NCBI GenBank assembly: GCA_907165135.1
Contig: OU015567.1
Coordinates: 1,183,001 to 1,247,000 of the forward strand
Origin: Oikopleura dioica
Lineage: Eukaryota; Chordata; Appendicularia; Copelata; Oikopleuridae
Reading direction: 5' to 3'
DNA length: 64,000 bases
Both the position numbers and the translations under genes were made by a program. Below, in pieces: positions 12,301 to 20,450 of this stretch. Position 1 is the stretch's first letter; each line of letters starts with the position of its first letter. Under the pieces are notes generated by a model. That model was given only the letters and a program-made list of their open reading frames with translations. It did not search any database and had not been told where the DNA came from.

Positions 12301-15300
12301 GTTGTCCTCTCTGACGAAAAATCGAAGCGACAACTTCAAATCGATTCCGATTGCAGCTGCAAACATTATTCTTTTCGGAAATTTTTTGCTGAAGTTTAGG
12401 TTGTCTGCCCACGGATTTTCTTCGCCTTTGCGAATCCAGTAGCCGAAATTAGGACCGAGTGTTTCGTCGCGAAATTGTAACGAACACTCATCTGTATGGA
12501 TGAGCATTCCGAGGAAATTTGGATGCTCGTCATTCGTTTCCTCCAGCCACTTACAGAATCGCAATCTCGTATCCTTTACTTCAGCAGGAAGCGCTGGTTT
12601 TGGCTTTTCCTTATTTCTGAATTCGTACCCCATTTTATGGAATAGAGTCTTCACTCTTTGATATTCCGCATAAGAAGCCATTCCGACATTAGCGCATGCC
12701 TCTTTAAGACAGTGAGACTTTGCGAAATGACTGTCACCGTCTTTATGGATCTGAGCAAGAACAGTTTGAACGATCCGCTTGTCTTCCTCGGTTAAGTCGC
12801 GCTCAACGATCTCACGTGGTTGAAAATATTTCGAGATGAATATCTCTTTCTCAAAATATTTGATCTGACCGTTTGGACTAAGTTTGAGGACACGATGATC
12901 AGCTCGTACTGCTTGATCCAAACGCTCAGGCTTATCACTGAGCAGCGAAAGAAATGCCGAATTCATTTCTTTAACGAATCGCTTCGGACCGAGCTCAAAG
13001 TATTTGCAAGAGTTTGAGCACAAAACTTGCAAGAAAAGTCTACCAAGCGCGTGCTTGGCAAGTTTTTTCCATGTTTTTGGAGGTCCGATTGTCGGGAGAA
13101 GAGCGAAATCCTCGTCTGGAAGCTCCTTGACTGCTTTTCGAACGGGCTGTCCGACAATGATGACTTTATCCTGAAGAGCATTCTTCACGTCTTCATGCCG
13201 CCGGATGCACTCAGCATCGAAGACCGCTTGAATGGGGCGTTCTATCAGTTCGATCTCGTTGTCTTCGTCTTCTGATGCGTAGAGGATATTAAGCGCATCC
13301 TCAAAGACAACGTCATCGTACTCGAGCTCAGGTAGAACGACATCAGGAACCTGATCGATTACTGGCGGAACATCATCGAGACCAACCTCAACATATTGTA
13401 TCTCAGGCTGCACTGAGTCGAAGTCTTGCTCAACAATCATCTCCTCAGCCGACTGCTGAGAAGATAAAGCCAGAGAATCAATATTTGGCGTCTCCTCAAA
13501 GCGATAGGTAGTATAGTTTTTACTACTAGCTTTAGGAGGGACGAGAACATCATCCGAGACAACAAATTTGGAACTTGAGGAAATGTTAATTTTGATGTCT
13601 GGGTTTGAGTTTTTTATCAATAGCCTACTTCGCCATTCGCCTGCTGGTCTTGACTTTCGGCCTACTGATTGAACGATTGGATCCAAATGAGTGATCATAC
13701 AGCCCTTATGAGAACGTTTCGATGGAACAAGCGATTCATTTTCCCGAGGCTTCTTTATAATCTGGGTGAGGCACTTATCAGAATCTTTAAGAGCGGACGG
13801 GACATGAATCTCGAGTTTTACGTATGCGTCTCCGTCATCATAAAGTTCAAGTAATTCGTGGATTTTGCGGACAATTTGAGTTCTTTTGAAAATTCTCGCA
13901 CTTCGTTTTCTTCCTGATTGTCTTTGACGCGCACTTGTCGACATTTTATGCTTATAGGGATAATATTATAAACCCTATTGCACCAAACCCATATTGCACC
14001 AAACCCATATTGCACCAAACCCATATTGCACCAAACCCATATTGCACCAAACCCAAATTGCACCAAACCCATATTGCACCAACCCCATATTGCAACAAAC
14101 CCATATTGCACCAAACCCAAATTGCACCAAACCAATATTGCACCAAACCCATATTGCACCAAACCCATATTGCACCAACCCCATATTGCAACAAACCCAT
14201 ATTGCACCAAACCCAAATTGCACCAAACCAATATTGCGCCAAACCCGTATTGCACCAAACCCATATTGCACCAAACCCATATTGCACCAAATCCTTAAGG
14301 CACCAAACCCAAATTGCGCCAAACCCAAATTACACCGAACCTAAATTGCAACTAACCCGTATTGCACCATCTAGGTAACGAGATACGCAACATTCAATAG
14401 GCGCACTAATGCACTAGTGTCAAGTAGAAATGCACTGTTAGAAAGGTCATTTTTCGATTTTTCATTTTTCAAAAAGTGGTGCATGCAGATCGAATTTTGA
14501 AAATCTGCCAAATTTTGGGCATACAATAGTGTTCAAGCTTGCCTCTCTTGAAAAATTGGGCAATTGAATTTCGGGAACATACCAAAAAATTGAATAAAAG
14601 TATAGTAACATCAGATTTTTAAAGGAGTCTTTGAAGCGGCGGTGGGGATTAATGGGTTAGTATTTCAAAAATTCGTTAAAATCACGGCCTATAAAATTGT
14701 TGAATTCAATATATGAGCATAAAAAAGGACCAAAAATCTTAAGGAATGGTGCCGAAAAAGTGAATGAAAATATGCCCAAAGTCGTTGTTGACACCCTTAA
14801 GGGTACCTAGGTCGAGTTTGGGTACCCCCTTAAACCATTTTCTGACCAAAGAATCGAATTCTTCAAGTTCTAAGGAACAAAAAACTCTACAATGACCCTA
14901 TGGCTATCTAAACGTTTTCACGGTCAAAAACCACTGTAAAGTATAAAATCTATAGGAAATGCTAGAGCCTCAAATTTTGACGAAAAATTTTCCATCTCCA
15001 ATTTTGCTGATTAAGGGCTTAAATGAAAGCTTATGGCCTGGTTAACATCGTAGTGAAGCTTAGAATTGCCCAAGAAAATTAAACTCTGTTCAAAACCGGG
15101 GAAAATGGAAGCTTACCAAGCAAAAATGCGGAATTTGTGAAGACTAGACCAATCTTTTGAAAATTTTCTTAAAAAAATCTTTGAAATCCAAATATCTGCT
15201 CTGTCATGATTGTAGAGGAGGCTTTAGACTTTATGTATCCAAAAAGAAAAAAAATGTTTGTATGAAAATTTTCGCCTGAATTTAGCGTCAAAGTTGGCCA

Positions 15301-17389
15301 TTTAAGGCCGAGACGCCAACTTTGAGGGCATTTTTTCTGAAAAAAATTTTTGAAATCGAAAAAACTGCTCTGTCACGATCCGAGATCTAGGATAGATCTG
15401 TTGAATGAGCTATTAAGGAGCTTTTTTCGTTAAGAATTAAGGGTAGTAATTTACCCTCAAAGATGGCCATCTCGACCCAGGTACCCTTAAGTCCGGAGAA
15501 ACAGCTACTTTCATGATGAAAGTTTCATCAGTATATGAATTGAAAGAGCAATCCAAAATTTCAATTTTATTCGCATTTTATTCAATAATAATAAGTCCAA
15601 AATAATATGTCCAAAACTATATAAAATTAAACTGTATGAAAATTTCTTTTAGTGCCAGTAAATTTGCAACTCTGTCTCTATTAAGTTATCTCTTAAATGA
15701 ATTCTCTCTTAATAAAATTTAAAATATTATCCGTTCCTTCTAGACTCAAAAAGTATGAGTGAAGAAAAGAGGATAGGTAGCGGAAGGATGGGGAGGAAAT
15801 CTGGAAAAAACAGGGAAAATCAAGAAGCTAATTGGAGAACCGGTGATTGCGTCGACTGACGTAACATTTCCAGCCTTGAAAAAGGCTTTTTTGTTTTTAG
15901 TTTTAGCCTTGAAAAAGGCTTATTTTTAATGAAGATACTCATCGTTGTCTCCACGAGAGAGAAATCTGGAGGACTTTTTGGGCGAGCGCAGAGAATTGAG
16001 TCTGCGGCGCAGCGCGGAGAATTAATGGGCTCTGATTGGCTGGGGCGCTCCTGCCCTGAAAATGCGCGCGCTCAGAGCTCGCGTTAGAAAATCCAAGCCG
16101 CTCTTTCTAACGCAAAGATTCTCCTATCTCCACTTAGAGCTCAACTCCATGGTAGAAATCCTAAAAAAGTTGATGATCTTACTCGCTTGATTTTCTATTT
16201 TGAACGATCACGGGCACCCCACCCTTTTCATCAACCCTCATCAGATTTCCGACAGCATCGACCAAATAATGCTCGCCATCAAGAACAGTGGCACCGATCG
16301 ACTTTTGCGTCTTACTTACACTTTCTTACTATGAAATGAAAAATGAAAGAAAAACGTTCATAAGAAGTGAACAATGAATTGCTCTCAAGCTCGACATCAG
16401 TGTCATTTTTGTCCGTTCTGAAATCTGTAAAGATGATAGGAAATCTTTTCGTCGTCTCAATATGGGACTTCCGATTTGCCCAACGACCAGTTATCCATTT
16501 TATTGATGAGGCACCATTCTCATCTGCTTTGAAATTTCGAAAATATATTGCTAAAAGAATGCGCCACAAAAAAATTCGAAATTTTCCTGGAATAGAATCA
16601 AGCTCAACAGACTCAGCTTTCTCAAGGTCGAAAACCGGGATCTTTTTCTGGGGAGATTGAAATTTCTCACAATTGTAATAAGGACAAGGACATCCTCCTT
16701 TGCAATATTTTTCGCCAGGACAGATTTCCCCAGCAGCATCAAAAGATCGTGTCAGCTCGAAGCAAATAAACTCACAGGGCGAAGATGATTTCGCTCTCGT
16801 AGATTCCAAAATAAGCGTTTTTGAGCAAAGATGGCGGCAAATCTTGGTATCATAAAACTTTTTCTTTTGGCATCTGCGAAGATTTTTTTCATTTTCTTCT
16901 TTGCTGAACACTTTCAGGTCTGTTTCTTTTCGATCGATTTTCTGAATTGGTTCAGGAAGAATGAATTCCTTAGTTTCAAAGCATTGCTTCATCAGATGAC
17001 CGCAGTAGTCCATCGACGCTATTTGAAGGCATTTTTTGTAGTTTCGGTTGCAAGTCGAAGTCAGAAAAGTCGTTACGCCTCGTGATTTTTCCAACGACTG
17101 GAAGTTTGCTAGAAAAAGATATTGAACAAAAGATCGATTAAGGCTCTCTACTTATCAAGATGATGGTGACCCAAAAAAGCGAGCTGAGACCGAGGTAGGT
17201 GTACTTCTGCGGGTCGGTGGAAAATCCATGACTCGTGAGAGTCAGACCCTTACGAACTATTTCCTTGTACGTTTTCTTCTCTAAGTCTTCTTTGAGTGTA
17301 TTGATGCTTCTTGAAGATAGTACTTCCTCGGTCTTCAAAAAGACCTTCCCGTCTTTTTGAGTCAGAACACCGAAGCAGTGACAATCCAT
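6350..17389 (-). CDS. Cys-rich membrane or secreted protein, gene split by an 8.2-kb element
   Basis: Large gene assembled from exons in one phase-consistent chain. Exon 1 (17152-17389) starts MDCHCFGVLTQ and ends in a hydrophobic segment (YLGLSSLFWVTIILI) that could be a signal anchor. After a 43-bp intron (17109-17151), exon 2 (16330-17108) is Cys-rich with CPGEKYCKGGCPCPYYNCE. Exon 3 (16183-16301) reads SIGATVLDGEHYLVDAVGNL. Exon 4 (7509-7930) joins in frame across an intron carrying the 8.2-kb element. Exon 5 starts at 7298 (RLMLILVTRSIALS). Further exons near 6654-6912 and 6350-6594 end at LEEQFKLS. Introns 16302-16329 (28 bp) and the one near 6915-6985 (no usable GT) are tentative. The Cys pattern resembles larvacean secreted proteins that often precede beta-propellers. 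Function unknown; a fusion of two genes is possible. Confidence 0.62.
7349..7490. mobile_element. MITE family 1, copy A (intronic)
   Basis: Palindromic element of about 140 bp with ends GGTGTCA..GGACAAAA and an interior of the CTACTCGGCTGCTGATTG type. It belongs to a family with further copies near 9.4, 22.8, 26.9, 29.2, 42.9 and 48.1 kb. It lies within the 210-bp intron 7299-7508 of the Cys-rich gene. Confidence 0.75.
8349..8673 (+). pseudogene. KLHL-type BACK domain exon fragment
   Basis: An AG acceptor at 8347-8348 opens a frame reading EFLVEQLTMNNCLEIGNIA then LKLSEVDDFINRFLLQNF and ending LLSSNDLQ. This matches the BTB-to-BACK linker and the start of the BACK domain of KLHL/kelch proteins (family pattern ENCL..A..L.L.E....FLLQNF....LLSSDDL). 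After that the similarity stops and the frame ends at 8671-8673. No BTB exon or kelch repeats are visible next to it. It lies inside the 8.2-kb element, so it is probably a captured or stranded gene fragment. An intact but divergent short gene cannot be excluded. Confidence 0.55.
9279..9386. mobile_element. MITE family 2, copy 1
   Basis: About 108 bp with inverted ends TAAACCAATTTATGGAAGTG and ..GAATTGGTTTAGTC. The interior TATTGGCCGGTAG..AAATACAGCAATCTTATTGG is shared with copies at 48.5, 54.5, 54.7 and 55.9 kb. Confidence 0.75.
9425..9530. mobile_element. MITE family 1, copy B (partial)
   Basis: Contains the family core AACCAATCAGAAGCCTGGAT, CCAGCCAATCAGCAGCC and GCCCACGCAAAATTCGTCG. The terminal GTCAGGAACCGAC parts are degraded or missing. 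Confidence 0.65.
9584..9693. mobile_element. TTAA-flanked (piggyBac-like) MITE, copy 1
   Basis: 110-bp palindromic element with ends CCCGTTGCCGAGC and GCTCGGCAACGGG, flanked by TTAA on both sides (9580-9583, 9694-9697). TTAA duplication with CCC/GGG termini is the piggyBac signature. Related copies lie at 26.2 and 56.9 kb. Confidence 0.8.
9901..10535 (+). CDS. SGNH/GDSL-hydrolase-like protein, 5' part uncertain
   Basis: Two joins give one frame ending at the stop 10533-10535. The second intron, 10358-10397 (40 bp, GT-AG, phase 0), is convincing. The first is either a 28-bp intron after LVVN or a longer one with a weak donor. The C-terminal exon contains NDGIHLTTQASIDFFSSAI, which fits the D-x-x-H block that ends SGNH/GDSL esterase domains. 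The mid part is Cys-rich (ECQTKCDRHFEG; KKCLRDNFPKCTPHIMLP). The N-terminal GDS block with the nucleophile Ser is not visible, so the gene is either 5'-incomplete (an AG acceptor at 9860-9861 allows an upstream exon) or a truncated copy. It lies inside the 8.2-kb element and is therefore possible cargo. Enzymatic activity is inferred only from the C-terminal motif. Confidence 0.5.
10883..11217. repeat. Two tandem copies of a ~125-bp repeat, 208 bp apart
   Basis: Copies begin CTC[C/T]GACCGTTCAC at about 10883 and 11091. They share GCCAGAGAAACCT.AGGGCTC, GTGTTGCCTTTC and CAGAACCACGATA.TGC. They are part of the interior of the 8.2-kb element. Confidence 0.75.
11268..11600. repeat. Three tandem copies of a ~130-bp repeat
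   Basis: The block CAGA[T]GACGA..TTCTTCGCTCTC recurs near 11271, 11427 and 11533, linked by AAGCCACA..GGCCTTTCTC, ATCAGTCACCAAA and GCTGAACTTTGCT. The first and third copies also share CCGTAAGGGATGAGCCACCC. Confidence 0.75.
11716..13944 (-). CDS. Tc1/mariner-class DDE transposase with long N-terminal extension
   Basis: Intronless 742-codon ORF. The C-terminal third is a DDE/D integrase-fold transposase. The first acidic residue is in LIHTDECSLQF (about residue 488), the second in KIFVQDGATCHTATSS (about 604) and the third in WPAHSPDLNPLDFCIW (about 655). The second and third acidic residues are 51 apart, against 35 in DD34 Tc1/mariner proteins, because of an insert rich in Arg/Glu (KTGEGERFRRARLAEWP). 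A helix-turn-helix-like region around HFAKSHCLKEACANVGMASY precedes it. About 400 residues at the N-terminus are acidic and unlike classical mariner proteins (about 340 aa in total). The frame is complete with ATG and stop, suggesting recent activity or selection. It lies inside the 8.2-kb TA-flanked element and reads antisense to the cargo SGNH gene. Confidence 0.88.
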   Translation of the reverse strand: MSTSARQRQSGRKRSARIFKRTQIVRKIHELLELYDDGDAYVKLEIHVPSALKDSDKCLTQIIKKPRENESLVPSKRSHKGCMITHLDPIVQSVGRKSRPAGEWRSRLLIKNSNPDIKINISSSSKFVVSDDVLVPPKASSKNYTTYRFEETPNIDSLALSSQQSAEEMIVEQDFDSVQPEIQYVEVGLDDVPPVIDQVPDVVLPELEYDDVVFEDALNILYASEDEDNEIELIERPIQAVFDAECIRRHEDVKNALQDKVIIVGQPVRKAVKELPDEDFALLPTIGPPKTWKKLAKHALGRLFLQVLCSNSCKYFELGPKRFVKEMNSAFLSLLSDKPERLDQAVRADHRVLKLSPNGQIKYFEKEIFISKYFQPREIVERDLTEEDKRIVQTVLAQIHKDGDSHFAKSHCLKEACANVGMASYAEYQRVKTLFHKMGYEFRNKEKPKPALPAEVKDTRLRFCKWLEETNDEHPNFLGMLIHTDECSLQFRDETLGPNFGYWIRKGEENPWADNLNFSKKFPKRIMFAAAIGIDLKLSLRFFVREDNRGKLSSVSGTQKSYQELVLVPWFEELKEMGFVKEVENGEGVKHVLDGKIFVQDGATCHTATSSLKLIDESFGIHNVITGVLAKTGEGERFRRARLAEWPAHSPDLNPLDFCIWHKFKMDTKKELGRMNKLYFDSFEEAREILTRVWANISQDAINNACRGILRRAKETIARDGSNPERGYKANKGSFKVKNPRH
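13974..14370. repeat. 16-bp minisatellite with 96-bp higher-order unit
   Basis: About 25 copies of ATTGCACCAAACCCAT and variants. Variant positions recur with a 96-bp (6 x 16) period: the CCAACCCCATATTGCAACAA variant pair occurs at 14080 and again at 14176. The array starts just upstream of the transposase start codon. Open frames across it on both strands arise from the repeat and are not genes. Confidence 0.95.
14801..15486. mobile_element. 686-bp TTAA-flanked non-autonomous element
   Basis: Ends GGGTACCTAGGTCGAG and its inverted copy CTCGACCCAGGTACCC match at 15 of 16 positions and abut TTAA on each side (14797-14800, 15487-15490). The interior is AT-rich with no long ORF. It is nested inside the 8.2-kb element. 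Confidence 0.7.
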
Positions 17390-17958
17390 GCACTAGAATC
17401 CCGATTGTTTTACTTTTTTAATATGCTGAAAACCTGAATTTTCGTCTCAAAAAACCAGTTGTCATTTTTCTCTTTTTCATCATCCATTTTATCAATTTTC
17501 GAGCCCCGGAAAAGAGGAAAATGAATGCCAAAAGTCCCTGAAAATAACCTTTTTGCCCACTGTTTTACAGCCATTTTAATGATAAGATGTCATTTTGAGT
17601 ATGCCATGTCCAGCAGGATTTCCGCTGACTTTTAAGTTGACCAGGAAATGATCTTCCAGAATGCGCTAGTGAAAAATGAGCCGTTTTCAACGCAATCAAG
17701 ACGTGAAGAAGTGAATAAGTATTGCATCAAAAGATTTCCGCTGAACTCCCAAACGCGATTAAGGAAACCCTCCACAGTGTCACAGGAAAAACCCAAAAAT
17801 CAGCTTGAGGTTTTCCTCTTTCGTCGAGCTTCAGCGTGAAATCGCTTTCCTTTTTAACCCGTCCCAAAACATTTTTGCTCCTCTCATTCGAAAAAACACA
17901 AAAACTTGGTTGAACAAGAATTTTGTCTTTTTAGTATTCAGAACAGAGTAAAGAAAAA
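17390..17958. promoter_or_regulatory. Divergent intergenic region (Cys-rich gene / mucin-like gene)
   Basis: These 569 bp separate two start codons pointing in opposite directions, so both promoters should lie here. I see no clear TATA box or other defined element; a short ORF at 17648-17839 is not convincing. Confidence 0.4.
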
Positions 17959-19492
17959 ATGAAAATTTCTACAGTTATTCTGACGGGTTTTGTAAAGATT
18001 GCGATTTCACAGGAAGAAAGGAGGCCGACGGGGCTTAGTTTTGACGACTATCAGGAACGGCTCTAGAACCAAAAGACGAATACAGTAAGTGTTTATTTTA
18101 CAGAGCCTTTTGTACAGTACGACGCGCAATCAGTCTTCACCAATGAATTCGAAAGCCCCCAATTCACCTCTGGCGGCTTTTCCGACCTCGTATCAGACCT
18201 CGACTACGCGATCAACGAAGAAGTCGACTTCGATGAAAACGCAAGTATTTTCTCCACCGCGCCATTTACAGTCAACAACCTCCTGACGACAACAAGCGAG
18301 CCTCGAACCCTCCCAGCGCTAGAAATTACCACCACTCTCGCAGAAATGTTTCAGGAGAGTGATAAAAAGAGAAAGTATATTTTTGGTCAATTATGATAAA
18401 TTTGATGCTAATCAGATGTAATTACTTGGGTGCTTAGCGGCGCCCGGGTGTACGTTGTCAACATTATTATCTTGTTGATTAAATTCGTCAGATTTTAACA
18501 AGATTTGTATCACGGAAAAAAGCCTGTCGATTTTGATTTGACAACAACAAAAAGTGCGGCTTCTTCAACATCTTCTACAACAACTTCTACAACAACATCA
18601 ACGTCCACAACATCGACAACGACAACAACTACATCCACAACTTCATCAACAACAACAACTACGACGACAACAAGTGCGTCACCGTCATCAACTTCGACTT
18701 CAACAACCACTTCGACTTCTGCATCAAAAACATCAACAACAACGACGGCGACAACAACGACAACGACAGCATCAACATCGACCACATCGACCACATCGAC
18801 AACATCTTCCTTCCAACCAATGAGAGAATCCTTCCTCGAATCATCAAATACTGAAGCTTCCCGGGAATTCTCCAGTCGAGAAGTCGCTTCTCTTGGGAAT
18901 CAAGGAGGACTCCGTGGAGGGGGAGGACCCACAAATCTTCCACAATGTAATGTTTGCTCTGGTTCTGGCTCTTCAAGCGCAGCGACTTACAGTTCTTGCA
19001 TGAGTTCGAGGGCAAATGGAGATGTAACAACCTGTCGAGGTAAGAAAAACATGCGTTGTTTTGAAATAGAGCTCTTTCTAGATGGTGAAATTTGCGGAGT
19101 CGAAGTAAGAATGAGAGGAGGCCAAGTCACTCAGATGAGTATCAGATGCATGGAAGAACTCCAATGTTTGAAAAACATGAGGTAGGGGGATAAGATGACG
19201 GAGATAGAATCGCATTTAAGCCAAAATTTCCTTGGTTCACCATGGCGAGCATCGTGCCGACCGGAACCACAGCTTCAATCTGGTCGATTTGGTCAATCAA
19301 TTTGCAATGGCTGCTTGAAAGCTTGTGGCAACGGGGAGACCTGCTTTGATCCAACTCAAGGTAGGAATTTCTTTTGAAGAATTTTTTTGAAGACTTTCTT
19401 TAGCTTTTGCTCGAGGAGCAGGAGGAACCTTTACTTTGGATTCGTTGACGAGGGATGATTGGACTCAAGGATTGTCAGAGATTCAAGCATAG
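17959..19492 (+). CDS. Secreted Thr/Ser-rich mucin-like protein with cysteine domain
   Basis: The start ATG 17959 gives a signal peptide (MKISTVILTGFVKIAIS). The second exon, after a TTTACAG acceptor, is acidic (FSDLVSDLDYAINEEVDFDE). The third holds about 90 residues of near-pure Thr/Ser from ACA/TCA codons (about 18540-18800), expected to be heavily O-glycosylated. Next comes a cysteine domain, CNVCSGSGSSS..YSSCMSSRANGD..TTCR, continuing across a GT-AG intron as DGEICGVEVRMRGGQVTQM, then CLKACGNGETCF. The last exon ends ..DWTQGLSEIQA at the stop 19490-19492. The splice between exons 2 and 3 is not resolved. I recall this domain pattern from larvacean secreted proteins, where a role in house mucus or epithelial matrix is plausible, but that is inference. 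Confidence 0.78.
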
Positions 19493-20450
19493 AACTAGCT
19501 TCTTCATTGATTTCTTCGAGACCTGTGAATAAACTTCCTCATCTTTTTCTAGAAAAAGGAGAATACTGTAAGCAAGTTGTTGAAAAGGACCGTTTGGTTA
19601 TTTTGAGCCGTGCTATAAATAGCGCTCCGTTTCGTGGTACTCGAATCACCAAATTGCATTTTCTAACACGTGTTATAAATAAAGTTGAAAGCTTGAGCAA
19701 TCCTTTATTACTTCCCTTCCCCGGAACACGGGTTAATTACTTAATTAAATTACCACCATGAGACAAGACGTATTTTTTAAAAAAGAATTTGAAAGATTTT
19801 ATTTCCACCTATCATAAAGTATCAAGTATTTTCTGCCTTATTTTTCGCAGTAGGGTTTAGATTGAACAATAATTATTTTTCTACAGTACGAAAGAAGAAT
19901 TGAGAATTGAGGGGGAAGAGAGTATGATGACTTCTTTTTAGCAAAATGAAGGAAAATATACACAATGGACTCCATTGAATGGAGAAGTATTTTTGAAATT
20001 TCGAATCAGTAAGTTTAGCACACAAATTTTGAATTGAGCGATTTCGATCCCTCAAAAAATTGAATCTTGTAAAAAATAAATACGGTATTGGAGATAGACG
20101 GATGAAAGTTACTGTTTTAGGACATCGAGAAAAATTAGCAAGTATGAAAAAAGTGTACGAGTGGAGAATTGAATTCGTTTTCTCCGGACTTATTGAACAA
20201 AGTTGACTCTTTTTATCGTTTTCAGTGAGAAAAAATTGAGATTACGAGACAGAATAGATAATTCGACGAGAATTTGAAAAAAGGGATGAAAAAAATTTTT
20301 CTTAATTTTTAACCCATGGGCGCGAATTGTCATTTTTTGGTCAAAATTTGATCATTTAACCAAGTTTTTGTCAATAGTACCCTCATGAGTTAACCCTTAT
20401 TACAAGATTCCCTGGCTCATTTTTGACTCGAAAAAGAGGCAAAAAAGGCC
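19493..20450. other. Intergenic tail-to-tail region
   Basis: AT-rich sequence between two convergent genes. I find no exon, RNA gene or clear repeat. Confidence 0.4.

Larger units (their letters stand above)
7945..16152. mobile_element. 8.2-kb TA-flanked element with giant Tc1/mariner-class transposase
   Basis: The two ends are inverted copies starting CCAT[A/G]GAGTTGAGCTCT and matching at 25 of 26 positions, followed by weaker similarity for roughly 150 bp. Both ends abut TA (7943-7944 and 16153-16154), the target duplication of Tc1/mariner elements. Removing the element and one TA rejoins the host intron into a 42-bp GT-AG intron. Inside are a 742-aa transposase (minus), an SGNH-like gene, a kelch-BACK exon fragment, two sets of tandem repeats, a minisatellite and nested small MITEs, so the insertion is not very recent. 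Whether the transposase moves this whole unit, or came in as a separate smaller element, is not decided by the sequence. Confidence 0.72.

Noticed and set aside
13818-14378. Overlapping ORFs of 106-148 codons with repeats such as HQTHIAPNPYCTKPIL on both strands
   Set aside because: They are products of the 16-bp minisatellite (three units make 16 codons in every frame); no start context, exon chain or domain.
18510-19030. Long antisense frames (Val/Asp-rich and Leu/Ser-rich) opposite the Thr-rich region
   Set aside because: Low-complexity shadows of the ACA/TCA codons of the real plus-strand mucin-like gene.
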